Part shown: piece after piece, positions 36,127-45,776 of the stretch
How the letters are laid out: every line of letters begins with the position of its first letter
Position numbering within the stretch: the first letter of the stretch is position 1
DNA from: SZUA-254 sp031379665
Lineage (GTDB): Bacteria; Bacteroidota; Ignavibacteria; UBA10030; SZUA-254
Assembly: GCA_031379665.1 (NCBI GenBank)
Contig: JANNFI010000074.1
Coordinates: forward strand, 1 to 64,000
DNA length: 64,000 nt
Reading direction: 5' to 3'
Position numbers and translations under genes: made by a program
Notes under the pieces: model-generated
What the model was told of the DNA's origin: nothing
The model's database searches: none
Seen by the model: only the letters and a program-made list of their open reading frames with translations

Positions 36127-37395
36127 TCAGGCGAACATACCCGCAACATATCCCGACGCCCAAGCCCACTGGAAGTTGTACCCCCCCAGGTGCCCGGTCA
36201 CATCCACCACTTCCCCGATATAATAGAGCCCCGGCGCCTGTCTCGACTCCATCGTCTTCGACGACAGTTCACCGGTATCGACACCGCCGCAGGTAACTTC
36301 CGCTTTTGAGAATCCTTCCGTGCCTGCCGGAACCACACTCCAGAAGTGAAGCCCGGTCGCGATCCGCGTCAGCTCGTCATTCGAAAACCGCGCCATCGGT
36401 CGCGAGGGAGCGTACCGCCCGCACCAGGCCGACGCGAACCGCTTCGGAAGGATTTCGGAGAGGACGGTAGTAAGCTCTGTGCGTTCCCCGTGACGGCCGG
36501 AAAGAAGTGTGTGCAGGTCCGCGTCGGGTGAGAGATCGATCGTGAGGGGTATCCCGGGATGCCAGTACGAAGAAGCCTGAAGAATCGCGGGTCCGCTCAG
36601 GCCCCGGTGTGTGAAGAGGATGTTTTCCCTGAAGGAGGCCGGCCCGCAGGAAACCGTCGCGTCGATCGAGACCCCGCTGAGGCCGGAGGCGAACGCGAGG
36701 TCTTCCCCCCCGAGCGTGAGGGGGACAAGGCCGGGCCGGGGGTCATTGACCCTGATCCCGAACTGCTTGGCGATGCGATAACCGAGGTCCGAAGCGCCGA
36801 GCTTCGGGATGGAAAGCCCCCCGGTCGCCACCACGAGGGAGTCGGCGACATAATCACCGTCGCTGGTCGAGACGCGAAACCGTCCATCCCCGTCGCCGGG
36901 GGCCCCGCCGGTGATCCGGGAACCTCCGACATCTCCAACGACGCCGCTCACCCCGGTGACATCGCACCCTGTCACAATCCGTATGCCCGCCACCGCGCAC
37001 TCTTTCTCGAACAGGCCAGTTATCTCCCGCGAGCTCCGGTCGCAGAAGAGCTGGCCCAGCTTTTTTTCGTGGTACGCGATGCCGTGCTTCTCGACCATCG
37101 CGATGAAATCGTCGGGGGTGAAACGGGCGAGCGCGGATTTCGCGAAGTGGGGATTGCCGCTGAGAAAATGTTCGGCTTGTGTGACGGTATTGGTGAAATT
37201 GCACCGCCCGCCGCCCGAGATCAGTATCTTCTCGCCGATCCTCTCATTGCGTTCGAGGAGGGTCACCCGCCTGCCCCGTCCCGCCGCGACGACGGCGCAC
37301 ATCAATCCTGCCGCGCCGCCACCCAGGATGAGTACGTCCGTGTGATTCAGGTCCCCGCCGATCGGTTTGTCGCGGACCATCTCCCCACGACTCAT
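36127..37395 (-). CDS. FAD-dependent oxidoreductase, HI0933/BaiN (YhiN) family
   Basis: 422 residues from the ATG at 37395, which overlaps the upstream stop as ATGA; a second ATG at 37380 is possible. The N-terminal dinucleotide-binding fold is plain (DVLILGGGAAGLMCAVVAAG, LLERNERIGEKILISGGGRC), as is the family signature NFTNT. The C-terminus GYNFQWAWASGYVAGMFA is typical. Family members are flavoproteins of mostly unknown substrate. Codons upstream of 37395 belong to the 3' end of the DUF2339 gene on another frame. Confidence 0.9.
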   Translation of the reverse strand: MSRGEMVRDKPIGGDLNHTDVLILGGGAAGLMCAVVAAGRGRRVTLLERNERIGEKILISGGGRCNFTNTVTQAEHFLSGNPHFAKSALARFTPDDFIAMVEKHGIAYHEKKLGQLFCDRSSREITGLFEKECAVAGIRIVTGCDVTGVSGVVGDVGGSRITGGAPGDGDGRFRVSTSDGDYVADSLVVATGGLSIPKLGASDLGYRIAKQFGIRVNDPRPGLVPLTLGGEDLAFASGLSGVSIDATVSCGPASFRENILFTHRGLSGPAILQASSYWHPGIPLTIDLSPDADLHTLLSGRHGERTELTTVLSEILPKRFASAWCGRYAPSRPMARFSNDELTRIATGLHFWSVVPAGTEGFSKAEVTCGGVDTGELSSKTMESRQAPGLYYIGEVVDVTGHLGGYNFQWAWASGYVAGMFA

Positions 37396-39836
37396 CTCCC
37401 CGCGGGGGGCGGCTGGTCTCCCGGGAGGCTTCCGCCCCCGGCGACGGCCTGCTCCCCGAGCAGGAGGTGCTTGTACCGTTGGTACGCGTACGAGGCTGCG
37501 AGCAGGATCAATCCGAGGCCGATGAAGGAGAAGATCCTGTAGAGCGTCTCGAGGAACGATAGGTCGTAGACGAAGATTTTCAGGATCGTCAGGCCGAACA
37601 GTCCGATCGAGAAGAACCGGAGGCCCTTCGAGGACTTCCAGATCCCCACCGTGAGCAGGACGCCTGAATAGAGGAGCCATACCCCGGACAAGGCCAGCTG
37701 CTGGAGGTTCAGGAGCTGCGTGACCCTGCCTGAATCCCGTGCGTCCGACCCGGCCGCCCAGATGTCCTGCAGCAATTTTCCAAAGTAGTCCCTCGTCTCG
37801 CCGGTGATCAATGAGAAGACCATCAGCCCCATCCCCAGGCCGAGGTAACCGCGGATATCACCGAGCCACTCCCTGGCGTTCGCGTGAGAGGAGATCAGCC
37901 TCGAATGGATCACCATCGCGAGGAGGACGAGCAGGGAGGCCGCGACCCGGACGTTCCAGAGCGGGACGAACATTTCGATCGGAACGAACGCGATGCCCCT
38001 GAGCGCGACGAGCGCCGCGGCCAGCAGGAGGGCGGAGAGGCCGGGGACCAGAAGCGTGTCCTCCCTGAAATTCAGCCCGAACCAGACGAACGGGATGGAA
38101 AACAACGTCCAGGAGGAGGCGATCGCCATCAGGCGCCTGAAGATGAGGCTGTGCTCGCCCCCGGCCGGTTCGATGCTCTGCCGGAACGAAAAAAAGTCGT
38201 TCACCGTGATCGTCACGCAGACGAAGAGGACGACTCCGGCGGCCGATTCGAGCCAGTTCGCCACGAGCGCGGCCGACCGGTCGGACAATTTCCGGTACGG
38301 TCGGGAAGCCGCTGCGAGCGCCAGACAATAGACCAGGCACGCGAGGTTTCTCGCGTTGAGAACGGGATGGACGTCCCCCGGATATTCAAAGAAGAACGCG
38401 CCGGGGGTATCGGAATATTTCAGCGCCGCACCGAAGAGGAAGATCAATCCCGCACCCATCAGGTAGGGAAAATTCCACCGTTTGCCGCACCAGACGAGGA
38501 TCGCCGCCTCGACGGACCAGAGCATCACGGTGTCGTAACCGGCATACTGCACCGCCGTGGCGATGCCGACCAGCCCCGCGACACTCAGGAGGTTTCGTGA
38601 ACGGCTCGCTTCGGTGTCGGGGCCCCGTCCGCGCATCAGAAAGTCGGTCCCGAAATAGAGCACGGCCACCAGCAGTGTGGCGGGCGCCGTCCAGGCGTGG
38701 TGATTCTCCTCGAGGATCCTGTACAGGATCAGGTAGAAGATGGCGAGGTTTAGCGTCGGGATGAAGTGGCGAAGCTCCTTGGGGATGCTCGACGGACGAA
38801 GGTTTCGGACGATGTCGGCCGTGTGGAACAATAACCAAAAGAGTCCGATGAACGGAAGGGACACGGGGAGCATCTCCGGTCCGAAGTACTCTTTGTGCCA
38901 GAGCATGTAGATGGTCCAGGTCGCAAGCATCGAGAGCGGTTCGAGGACGACCCAGCTCCGCTTCCTGAAGGTGACGGCCAGGATTGCGCCGTCGAGGAGG
39001 GCGACGTAACCGAAGAGCCCCGTCTCGTTCGCTACGCCGGTGCTCAGCATAAACGGCGTAAGGAACCCTCCCGCCCAGCCGAGCAGGCCGACGGCGAGGG
39101 AGTCGTACGAGACGCCGTGCCAGAAGGTCACGAGCGTCACAAGCGACATCAGGACGAAGGCGAGCCATTGGGGGACGAGGGCGTAGTAGTTGAATGAGGC
39201 GTAGACCGACAGGTAGAGGATGGCGATGCCGCTGCCCACGAGCCCCTGCGCAAAGATCGCCATCCCGCGCTCGCGCGTGCGGCGCGCGACGGCGAGGCAG
39301 GCGAGGCCCGCCCCGGCGCCGATCAGGACCCGCATGGTCTCGGATATCAGGTTGTTGTCGAACGCGTACTTGAGGAAAAACCCGACGCCCAGGATGAGGG
39401 CGAACGCGCCGATGCGGTTGAGGAGTTTGCCGCCGATGAACGCCTCCCACTCCGCGCGGCTCTTCGACGGTTTATGCGGTGGCGGCGCCCACGGGGTGAG
39501 GGGAGGCGGGAGAGGCGCGACTTCCGGGGTGGGCGACGCCGGAGCCGGGGAGGATATCACCGTCGGTGCAGGGTGTGGCACGACCAGCGTTGCGGCGGGT
39601 TGTGGATCCGGGGTCGTTTTCGGCCCCGCGGCCGGTTCGGTCGATGCCGGTGCGGTACCGCCGCCCCGGCCGGAGAGTAGCCGCTCGAGCCGTTCGATCC
39701 GGGATGCCATCCCGGGGATCATATTGATTTCGCGAAGGTAGAGGTTGAGCCGAGCGTTGATGTCAGACACCTTCGAGTGCAGGGTCGAAACCAATACGAC
39801 GAGTACGATGAGAGCGCAGAGGAGCAGGATGATCAT
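37392..39836 (-). CDS. DUF2339 polytopic membrane protein
   Basis: 814 residues. An N-terminal membrane segment and short coiled coil (about 20-52) lead to a proline-rich linker (about 60-125). More than 20 membrane helices follow, the layout of DUF2339 proteins. RAEWEAFIGGKLLNRIGAFAL at the start of the membrane region is characteristic. The function of the family is unknown. A ribosome-binding site GGAGG precedes the ATG. It overlaps the flavoprotein gene by four bases. Confidence 0.9.
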   Translation of the reverse strand: MIILLLCALIVLVVLVSTLHSKVSDINARLNLYLREINMIPGMASRIERLERLLSGRGGGTAPASTEPAAGPKTTPDPQPAATLVVPHPAPTVISSPAPASPTPEVAPLPPPLTPWAPPPHKPSKSRAEWEAFIGGKLLNRIGAFALILGVGFFLKYAFDNNLISETMRVLIGAGAGLACLAVARRTRERGMAIFAQGLVGSGIAILYLSVYASFNYYALVPQWLAFVLMSLVTLVTFWHGVSYDSLAVGLLGWAGGFLTPFMLSTGVANETGLFGYVALLDGAILAVTFRKRSWVVLEPLSMLATWTIYMLWHKEYFGPEMLPVSLPFIGLFWLLFHTADIVRNLRPSSIPKELRHFIPTLNLAIFYLILYRILEENHHAWTAPATLLVAVLYFGTDFLMRGRGPDTEASRSRNLLSVAGLVGIATAVQYAGYDTVMLWSVEAAILVWCGKRWNFPYLMGAGLIFLFGAALKYSDTPGAFFFEYPGDVHPVLNARNLACLVYCLALAAASRPYRKLSDRSAALVANWLESAAGVVLFVCVTITVNDFFSFRQSIEPAGGEHSLIFRRLMAIASSWTLFSIPFVWFGLNFREDTLLVPGLSALLLAAALVALRGIAFVPIEMFVPLWNVRVAASLLVLLAMVIHSRLISSHANAREWLGDIRGYLGLGMGLMVFSLITGETRDYFGKLLQDIWAAGSDARDSGRVTQLLNLQQLALSGVWLLYSGVLLTVGIWKSSKGLRFFSIGLFGLTILKIFVYDLSFLETLYRIFSFIGLGLILLAASYAYQRYKHLLLGEQAVAGGGSLPGDQPPPAGR

Positions 39837-39992
39837 TTCGCCTCCCGGCGACTATGAGGTGGTGACGTACCGATTTTTCTGACGGATGCTGCACTATTCA
39901 TTCAATGCCTTTTCCGGTAAGGAGGTGCTTCGATTGCGATGGAATATCAGTCATCAGGTCCGATGAGTGAGTGTGTCAGGTGATCGGTCCCG

Positions 39993-40883
39993 TCAGTCCA
40001 GCCTCATCGTGTAAATCCCGATAGTATTCTTGGCGCCGTTGATCTGTCTGTTGAATACGATCTTTTTCCCGTCGGAGGAGACATTCGCCCGCCCGTCATC
40101 GAACTGGGCCGGTGGGTTGGTCAATTTTATCAGTGATTTTTTCTCGATGTCGTACAGGAACAGTTTATAGCTGTTCGCCTCGATCGCCGAGAAGACCACC
40201 TGTTTCCCGCCGGGCATCCAGCAGGGCCATCCATCGGTGGTCGGCGTGTTGGTGAGGTTCCTCTCGGAACTGTCCTTCAGGTCCATCAGGAAGAGATCGT
40301 CCAGGCCGAAGCGGTTGTTCTTCAGATACACCATCCTGTCCATCGCCGGCGACAGCCTCGCGCAGGTCTCGTCATCGGAACTCTTCGTCAGGCGCTGCAC
40401 CGAACCGCCTTCCGTGTTCATCCGGTAGACCTCGAAAGCCGTCGTATCGTCCCTCGTAGAATTGAACAGGATCCCGGCCCCGTCCGGCGTCCAGTAAGGA
40501 TGGATGTCCCGCCCCTTTTCAAACGTCAACTGCCTGACGTTCTTCCCGTCGGTGTCGACGATGAAAATCTCCTCGTTGCCACTCCGGTCGGACACGAACG
40601 CGATCTTCGCATTGTCGGGCGACCAGTCCGGGAAGTTGTTGTTGGAGGAATCGCTCGTCACCTGGACGATGTCGCTTCCATCCTCATCCATCACGAACAG
40701 CTGCCAGCGTCCCGCGACGTTCGACTGGAACAGTATCCGCTTGCCGTCGGCCGACCAGTGGGGGTAGGCGCATTCGACGTCGCGTTGTTCAAGGATCCGG
40801 ACGGGCTGATTCCCCGGGGCCTGGAACGGATGGGCGCCGGATGTGAGGACCAGGATGAGCAGTACTATCAGGATGTGTTTCAT
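39993..40883 (-). CDS. Secreted TolB-like beta-propeller protein
   Basis: 296 residues from the ATG at 40883. The signal peptide (about 1-18) is followed by WD40-like PD40 repeats: YPHWSADGKRILFQSN, FPDWSPDNAKIAFVSD, HPYWTPDGAGILFNST and CWMPGGKQVVFSA. These make a six-bladed propeller like the C-terminal domain of TolB. The N-terminal TolB domain is missing, so it is not TolB itself. Role unknown, probably periplasmic binding. It follows the DUF4440 lipoprotein gene on the same strand. Confidence 0.82.
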   Translation of the reverse strand: MKHILIVLLILVLTSGAHPFQAPGNQPVRILEQRDVECAYPHWSADGKRILFQSNVAGRWQLFVMDEDGSDIVQVTSDSSNNNFPDWSPDNAKIAFVSDRSGNEEIFIVDTDGKNVRQLTFEKGRDIHPYWTPDGAGILFNSTRDDTTAFEVYRMNTEGGSVQRLTKSSDDETCARLSPAMDRMVYLKNNRFGLDDLFLMDLKDSSERNLTNTPTTDGWPCWMPGGKQVVFSAIEANSYKLFLYDIEKKSLIKLTNPPAQFDDGRANVSSDGKKIVFNRQINGAKNTIGIYTMRLD

Positions 40884-40989
40884 TCTCTCTCCATCGTCAT
40901 TGGACAACAGCCGGCAATCCGGCGATCGTGGTGGATTATCTTCCGATCCGCGAGCATTCGGACGAAACGTTCGATGTTGTCGCGACGCG

Positions 40990-41433
40990 TCATTCGCACA
41001 CCGGATTCCCCTTGTCGAACACAATGCGCCAGCGGCCGGATTCCTCCATCCTCCATATGGAGGTGAATGTGCCGATGAGCGTCCCGCCGGGATCGTGCAC
41101 GGGCCCCGTGCTGAGCGCGAGCGTTCCGGACCCGAGGACCTCGACCTTCTCCGGTTCCCAGGAGAAGGGAGCGTCCGCCTTCTCGTAGTAGTGTTTCCAT
41201 CCTGCGCTCACCTCCGCCTTCCCGTGTAGCGGCGTATCCCCCAGGAAGAAGACGGCCTCATCGGAGAGAAACGTCGTGAAGGCGCCGTGATCGCGCGAGG
41301 CCATCGTGCCGGCGAAGGCCCGTTCGGTTTCGAAAACATCGTGGACGAGTTTTGACGTGTCGGACTCTTGACCAGTCGGGGAGCAACCGGAAACTAGCAT
41401 CGCCGAGACCAGTAAAACTATTAATCTGGACAT
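40990..41433 (-). CDS. NTF2-like (DUF4440) lipoprotein
   Basis: 147 residues from the ATG at 41433, preceded by AGGA at a good distance. A lipobox is seen (LVSGC). The mature part is an NTF2/SnoaL fold of the DUF4440 type (ETERAFAGTMASRDHGAFTTFLSDEAVFF, GRWRIVFDKGNP). Such small proteins bind ligands or hold unrelated enzyme activities, so no reaction is assigned. An upstream ATG at 41448 would spoil the signal sequence. Confidence 0.8.
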   Translation of the reverse strand: MSRLIVLLVSAMLVSGCSPTGQESDTSKLVHDVFETERAFAGTMASRDHGAFTTFLSDEAVFFLGDTPLHGKAEVSAGWKHYYEKADAPFSWEPEKVEVLGSGTLALSTGPVHDPGGTLIGTFTSIWRMEESGRWRIVFDKGNPVCE

Positions 41434-41677
41434 AGGGGATCCTGTCATCAGGAGATTAAAAGGATTGTGGGGCCGGTTGGCCGGACGGAAGGCCGGCGGC
41501 GGGGGCGACAATGGCGCACCTGCCGAACCGGACTCTTGATGAGCTGGCGCTGTTTATCGATCGTGTATGTGACTGGCATAGCGTATCTCCCTCAGGAATG
41601 ATTGCGCCGGGGAGCATAGCGGGCGCGAGCGCCCGTCCGGTCGAACTGTATGACTGAAAATGTTGGTCCGGTGTCGA

Positions 41678-42463
41678 TCAGCGGATCGAGTCCCGCACCT
41701 CGATCAGGGCGCGGTCGATATCGTCGAGCCGGATCAGCCCGGCCCGGGGGTACTCCAGGTCGAGCACAACGTACATCGTAATCGAAACTACGAGGGCGTA
41801 CATCACCATATGGAACACGCTCCGCTTCCCCTTCCGCCGCTTCGACATCGCGTAGCCGGCCAGCAGTGCGCTGATGAGCGCGATGGCCACCAGCAATGCG
41901 AAGATGAGGCCGGGAATATGCGTAAACATTGCGATCTTCCGGGTCGTGGTAATGTCGATCATTTCGTTGAGCGCCGGGATGATCAGAGCCCGGGCCGGCA
42001 GGAGGGTGGGGTCGCTCTTGATCGAAGCCATCGTACCGGACCAGATCTTATTCTGCAGCTCGGCGCCACGGTCGAGCTCCCGCAGGACTTCGTCCAACGT
42101 CGCACTGTTCCCGAAGACCGCGATGCGCGAGTCGACGTACATCCTGAAAAGATCGCGCATCGCCGGCTGGTCGGCGTCGGGGAGCAGATCAATGCGGAGG
42201 TACGCCGTGCCGATGGCGTTGGCCTCACTCACGATCATCGCGCGGCGGGCGTCGAGGCGCGCTGTGGCGCCCGAGAAGGAAAACGCCAGCAGGAGGCCGA
42301 ACAGCGCGAACACGGCAGCCTCAATGGCGCCGGTTCCCCCCTCACTTTCGTCGGGATCCTTCGCGGCCTTCCGCAATCCGACACGGAACCCGATTTCAAG
42401 GGAGGCCAGCATCGCCACGAACAGGGCGAGGCCAAGTTCGGGCAGCCATTCAAAGATCATCAT
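41678..42463 (-). CDS. Bestrophin-like (DUF4239) membrane protein
   Basis: 261 residues. Two N-terminal helices (about 8-25 and 47-66) and two C-terminal helices (about 190-210 and 218-238) flank a helical cytoplasmic part with SEANAIGTAYLRIDLLPD. That is the layout of DUF4239 proteins, which are distantly related to bestrophin-type channels. Function unknown; an ion-conducting role is inference. It follows the OsmC gene by 54 bases on the same strand. Confidence 0.75.
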   Translation of the reverse strand: MMIFEWLPELGLALFVAMLASLEIGFRVGLRKAAKDPDESEGGTGAIEAAVFALFGLLLAFSFSGATARLDARRAMIVSEANAIGTAYLRIDLLPDADQPAMRDLFRMYVDSRIAVFGNSATLDEVLRELDRGAELQNKIWSGTMASIKSDPTLLPARALIIPALNEMIDITTTRKIAMFTHIPGLIFALLVAIALISALLAGYAMSKRRKGKRSVFHMVMYALVVSITMYVVLDLEYPRAGLIRLDDIDRALIEVRDSIR

Positions 42464-42517
42464 CTACGCATCGACGGTTGTGTCCGATCAACGGATTCGA
42501 CCCGGCGGGCGTCCGAC

Positions 42518-42949
42518 CTACGACACCAGCTTCGCGTCCATCGTGATGGTGGTGCCCGGCTTCAGGAGGCGCGAGATCGGGCAGCCCTCCTTCGCGTTCT
42601 TCGCGGCCTGCTCAAACGCCACGGGGTCCGCTCCCGGCACCTTCGCCTGCATGTCGAGATGGATCGCTGTCACTGTCATCCCGGCGTCGGTCTTCTCGAG
42701 GGTGACGGTCGCCGTCGTCTCGATGCTTTCGGCGGTCATCCCGGCGTTGCCGAGCTGACCAGAGAAGGCCATTGAGAAGCAGCCCGCGTGGGCCGCGGCG
42801 ATCAGCTCTTCGGGGTTCGTGCCGACGCCGTTTTCGAAGCGGGTGCCGAATGAGTACTGCGCGTTCGCGAGAGCGCCGCTATCCGTGGAAACAGTTCCCT
42901 TACCGTCCTTGAGGCCGCCCTTCCAGACGGCTGATCCTTTGCGTTTCAT
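42518..42949 (-). CDS. OsmC-family peroxidase
   Basis: 143 residues from the ATG at 42949. The two redox cysteines are in AAAHAGCFSMAFSG and EGCPISRLL. Family members reduce organic hydroperoxides; OsmC and Ohr share this fold, and the N-terminal MKRKGSAVWKGGLKDGKG fits the OsmC branch. A promoter lies at 43038-43066. The frame is open upstream to 43378 but those codons have no protein-like character. Confidence 0.92.
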   Translation of the reverse strand: MKRKGSAVWKGGLKDGKGTVSTDSGALANAQYSFGTRFENGVGTNPEELIAAAHAGCFSMAFSGQLGNAGMTAESIETTATVTLEKTDAGMTVTAIHLDMQAKVPGADPVAFEQAAKNAKEGCPISRLLKPGTTITMDAKLVS

Positions 42950-43037
42950 CGTTTTTCCTGAATGATATGGTGAATACGAAGATTGAATGAGGGTTTTTCG
43001 CGCCGGGCGGGTGCATCGACGCCGTGACGATCCCACA

Positions 43038-43066
43038 AAGGTAGAAGAGAAGGGGATGAAAATCAA
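43038..43066 (-). promoter_or_regulatory. Promoter for the osmC-like gene
   Basis: Minus-strand TTGATT (43061-43066), 17 bases, TACCTT followed by TG (43038-43043). Confidence 0.5.
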
Positions 43067-43100
43067 ATCGCCCGGAATGTCGTCCCATGCCGCACCTACG

Positions 43101-44066
43101 CTACGGTTTCTTCTGCGAAGCCGCCTTCTCCCTCGATGATTCTTCCTTCTTGTACTCTGCGGGGTTCCAAACGATCCCCCAGCGTTTGACATAATCGGCG
43201 AGTGTGCCGAGTCCCATATCCGCCCTTCGTCTGTCCACATTGTCGGGATCATCGAGCGGGAGGATGTAATTACTCCCGGTCTTTTCATCCGTCCCGATCT
43301 GGCTTCCATACAATTGTTTCCTTCCTTCGCCAAGCGCCACCCGGTCTTCGAGCAACGCGAGGTTGCTCGCCGGGGCATTGCCTTTCTTCACGGCATCCCT
43401 CATCATTGGCAGGTACGTCTGCTGGGTAGTGATGTCGGCGTGCTGGATCACGAGGAAGAGGGCCTGGTTCGCCTGGCCCCCGACTTTGTCGGCGCCCACC
43501 CATCCCTTCTCATCGAGGATCGCTTTCACCTTCAGCAGGTTGACGCTGTCCCGGTATGCCATGATTTTTCCGAGGCTGTCGGCGGCGGGGTCGTCCCGGC
43601 CCGATTTATCGACCACGGCTATGAACTCCCTGCGGATGCCCTGGTCGGCTTCGTGGATCGCCAGCAGTTCCTTCTGGAGTGGTTTGTCGTAGTGTTTCTC
43701 AATCTCCTCCACGATCTTCCGGAGCCTGCCAGTGATTTCGGTCCAGCCCGCGGTAGCGCGGAGTGATGCCAGGTCGGTGTCGGTTTCCAGATGGTTCAGG
43801 TTCTTCCACCCCCGCGCGATGGAACTGTCGAGCCAGGCAAACGCGAACAATGTGTCACCCGAGAGCGCCGCGGAACAGGCGCCGTTATAGTAGTTGAGAA
43901 AAGAGCCCGGTTGCAGGGCGAACGCCGAGCGGTACGCCGAGAAGGACCCGGCAAAGTCATTTGCGGCATAGAGCGACTCCGCTGTGGAGATCAGCGAGCC
44001 GTGCGGTTGGCTGTACGCGGTCGATCCGAGGAGGAGAAGTGTGCTGATGAGAAATGCGCGAAACAT
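43101..44066 (-). CDS. Secreted DUF6624-like protein
   Basis: 321 residues from the ATG at 44066. A signal peptide (about 1-19, STAYSQ) and a tetratricopeptide-like N-terminal part (AANDFAGSFSAYRSAFALQPGS) lead to a C-terminal domain resembling DUF6624 (VIQHADITTQQTYLPMM, ALLEDRVAL). The function of the family is unknown. It starts 13 bases after the thioredoxin-like gene, so the two are likely cotranscribed. The family name is my recollection and should be verified. Confidence 0.62.
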   Translation of the reverse strand: MFRAFLISTLLLLGSTAYSQPHGSLISTAESLYAANDFAGSFSAYRSAFALQPGSFLNYYNGACSAALSGDTLFAFAWLDSSIARGWKNLNHLETDTDLASLRATAGWTEITGRLRKIVEEIEKHYDKPLQKELLAIHEADQGIRREFIAVVDKSGRDDPAADSLGKIMAYRDSVNLLKVKAILDEKGWVGADKVGGQANQALFLVIQHADITTQQTYLPMMRDAVKKGNAPASNLALLEDRVALGEGRKQLYGSQIGTDEKTGSNYILPLDDPDNVDRRRADMGLGTLADYVKRWGIVWNPAEYKKEESSREKAASQKKP

Positions 44067-44079
44067 CGTGAGACCCGGT

Positions 44080-44622
44080 CTACGATGCCCACTTGATGGT
44101 GCACCCGACCGAGTGGGTCTCGGGAACATTGACAGGCTTGCCGGCGAGCACCGCGTCGACGGCGTCGCGCAGGTAGAACTCCTTCGCCTCCGCGGGGACC
44201 TTCCAGTTGTCATCAAGCTTGCCCGAGTAACGAAGTTTCCGGTCCTTGTCGAACACGAAGAACTGCGGTGTGTGTGTCGCACCGAAGGCGTTGGCGGCTG
44301 CCTGGTCGGCGTCGCGCAGGTACGCGAAATTGAATTTCCGGTGGGCGGCCCTCCTCACCATCTCGTCGTAACCGTCATCGGGATAGTTCTTCTCGTCGTT
44401 TGAATTGATCGCGACGAGACGGACACCGTTCGCTTCGTAGGTCCGCTGGAAGTCCATCATCCTGTCTTCGTAGGCCTGGACGTACGGACAATGGTTACAG
44501 GAAAAAAAGACGACGAGGACCGGTTCCTTGAATTCGGCATAGGAGTGTGTCTTGCCGTCGACTCCGCGCAGGCCGGCGAAATGGGGAAGCGATTGACCGA
44601 TGGCGAGCTGTTGACGGGGCAT
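44080..44622 (-). CDS. Thioredoxin-like AhpC/TSA-family protein
   Basis: 180 residues, no signal peptide. Thioredoxin fold with C42-N-H-C45 in VVFFSCNHCPYVQAYEDR, the typical active site of a group of peroxiredoxin/thiol-disulfide proteins. The conserved GATHTPQFFVFD segment carries the cis-proline. It probably acts in thiol redox chemistry in the cytoplasm. It lies just ahead of the DUF6624-like gene on the same strand. Confidence 0.88.
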   Translation of the reverse strand: MPRQQLAIGQSLPHFAGLRGVDGKTHSYAEFKEPVLVVFFSCNHCPYVQAYEDRMMDFQRTYEANGVRLVAINSNDEKNYPDDGYDEMVRRAAHRKFNFAYLRDADQAAANAFGATHTPQFFVFDKDRKLRYSGKLDDNWKVPAEAKEFYLRDAVDAVLAGKPVNVPETHSVGCTIKWAS

Positions 44623-44705
44623 CGTAGACCCTCAAAAAATGAAAGTAACCGAACCAAATTGCGGATGGTTGAATGGATAACCGCGGCAAAGAGATTTGCT
44701 GCGGG

Positions 44706-45065
44706 TCAGCGGGCGAAACCCCCGAACGGCGACATGAACATCGCGCCCTGTGCGGCGAGGGCCTTCTTCAGATCGTCGGCAGGCCGGCCGTGGACGACCA
44801 TCTTTTTAATCTCGAGGCATCCCACGAACCGGCCGGCGAAGTTCTTCATGAACGACGCGGAATGGGTCATCGCGGCCGCGGAGTCCGCATACCGTTCGTA
44901 GAGACTGCACCGCTTCGAGTCCTCACTGATGGTCCATTCGTAGTTCAGTGTCCCCGGCTCGTTCGCCTTCGTCGCGTCGACCATCTCCTGCATCAGGTTT
45001 TTAAGCTCTTCGAGTTTGCCTTCCCTGACGATCGTTTCGACTGTCCAATAGATGTGTGTGCTCAT
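44706..45065 (-). CDS. Antibiotic biosynthesis monooxygenase (ABM) domain protein
   Basis: 119 residues from the ATG at 45065. A single ABM domain of the putative quinol monooxygenase type: IYWTVETIVREGKLEELKNL, PGTLNYEWTISED and SLYERYADSAAAMTH. Such dimeric small proteins often oxidise quinols without a cofactor, but many are uncharacterised. It has no obvious operon partner, with 42 bases to the gene upstream. Confidence 0.85.
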   Translation of the reverse strand: MSTHIYWTVETIVREGKLEELKNLMQEMVDATKANEPGTLNYEWTISEDSKRCSLYERYADSAAAMTHSASFMKNFAGRFVGCLEIKKMVVHGRPADDLKKALAAQGAMFMSPFGGFAR

Positions 45066-45107
45066 CAAATTACTCCTGTATGATTGGTGTGGTTGATTCC
45101 GGCGCGG

Positions 45108-45749
45108 TCATTTCTTCTTCAGGACCTCGATCGAAATGACGGGGTGGATTTCCCAGGAGGTCGCGCGCCAGTTCTTTTTCCCGCCCGGGTTGGTGTTCTC
45201 GGACTCGTCCTTGTACTGCCAGTCGTAGAGCATCCAGCCGCGGATCCGCACCCATTTGTTCTTGAGCGTTTTTTTCAGCGCGTCGGTACTCCAGTCGACG
45301 CCACGTTTCCTCATCACTTCGCGCCAGCGGGGCGTGACCTCGGCGATGACCTGGCGGGCCGCGCCCTTCTCCTTTGGGTCGAGCACCAGGACGATGTGCG
45401 TGTCGCGGTACTTCGGGTCCTCGGCGTTGCAGTTGCAGCTTTCGACCCCGCCGATCTTGACGTCGGTAACGTACCCCTCAATTTCCGCCGCCTCGGAATT
45501 CGTGAAACGTTTCCGGTCGTCGCCGCGCTCGAGCATCGATTGCAGGCTGATACCGTATCGCGTGTAATCCTCGGGCATCGGCCGTTCGTAGCGGTTCTTG
45601 AGGCGATTGAGTTTTCGGGATTCCGTCCCCTGGGCGCTGCCCGCCATGGCGCAGCCGTTGAATTTTTCCTGTGCGGCGAGGGGAGAAAGGCAAAGCAGGA
45701 GGACGGTGACGAGTACCGGGGCGAGAGTGGGGACCAGTCGTGATTTCAT
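45108..45749 (-). CDS. Secreted hypothetical protein
   Basis: 213 residues from the ATG at 45749, which has GGAG six bases ahead. The signal peptide (about 1-27) is followed by a mature domain with a CNC pair (ESCNCNAEDP), a strand-rich middle (EGYVTDVKIGG, DTHIVLVLDP) and a WVRIRGWMLYDWQY segment. It looks like a small OB-fold-like beta domain, but I do not recognise the family. Same strand as the ABM gene and the small membrane protein gene. Confidence 0.65.
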   Translation of the reverse strand: MKSRLVPTLAPVLVTVLLLCLSPLAAQEKFNGCAMAGSAQGTESRKLNRLKNRYERPMPEDYTRYGISLQSMLERGDDRKRFTNSEAAEIEGYVTDVKIGGVESCNCNAEDPKYRDTHIVLVLDPKEKGAARQVIAEVTPRWREVMRKRGVDWSTDALKKTLKNKWVRIRGWMLYDWQYKDESENTNPGGKKNWRATSWEIHPVISIEVLKKK

Positions 45750-45776
45750 GAGGTACTCCATCGAAATCAGGCGAAT

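Noticed and set aside
41604..41636. GC-rich hairpin (GGGCGCGAGCGCCC) as terminator
   Set aside because: The stem is short and no T-tract follows on either strand.
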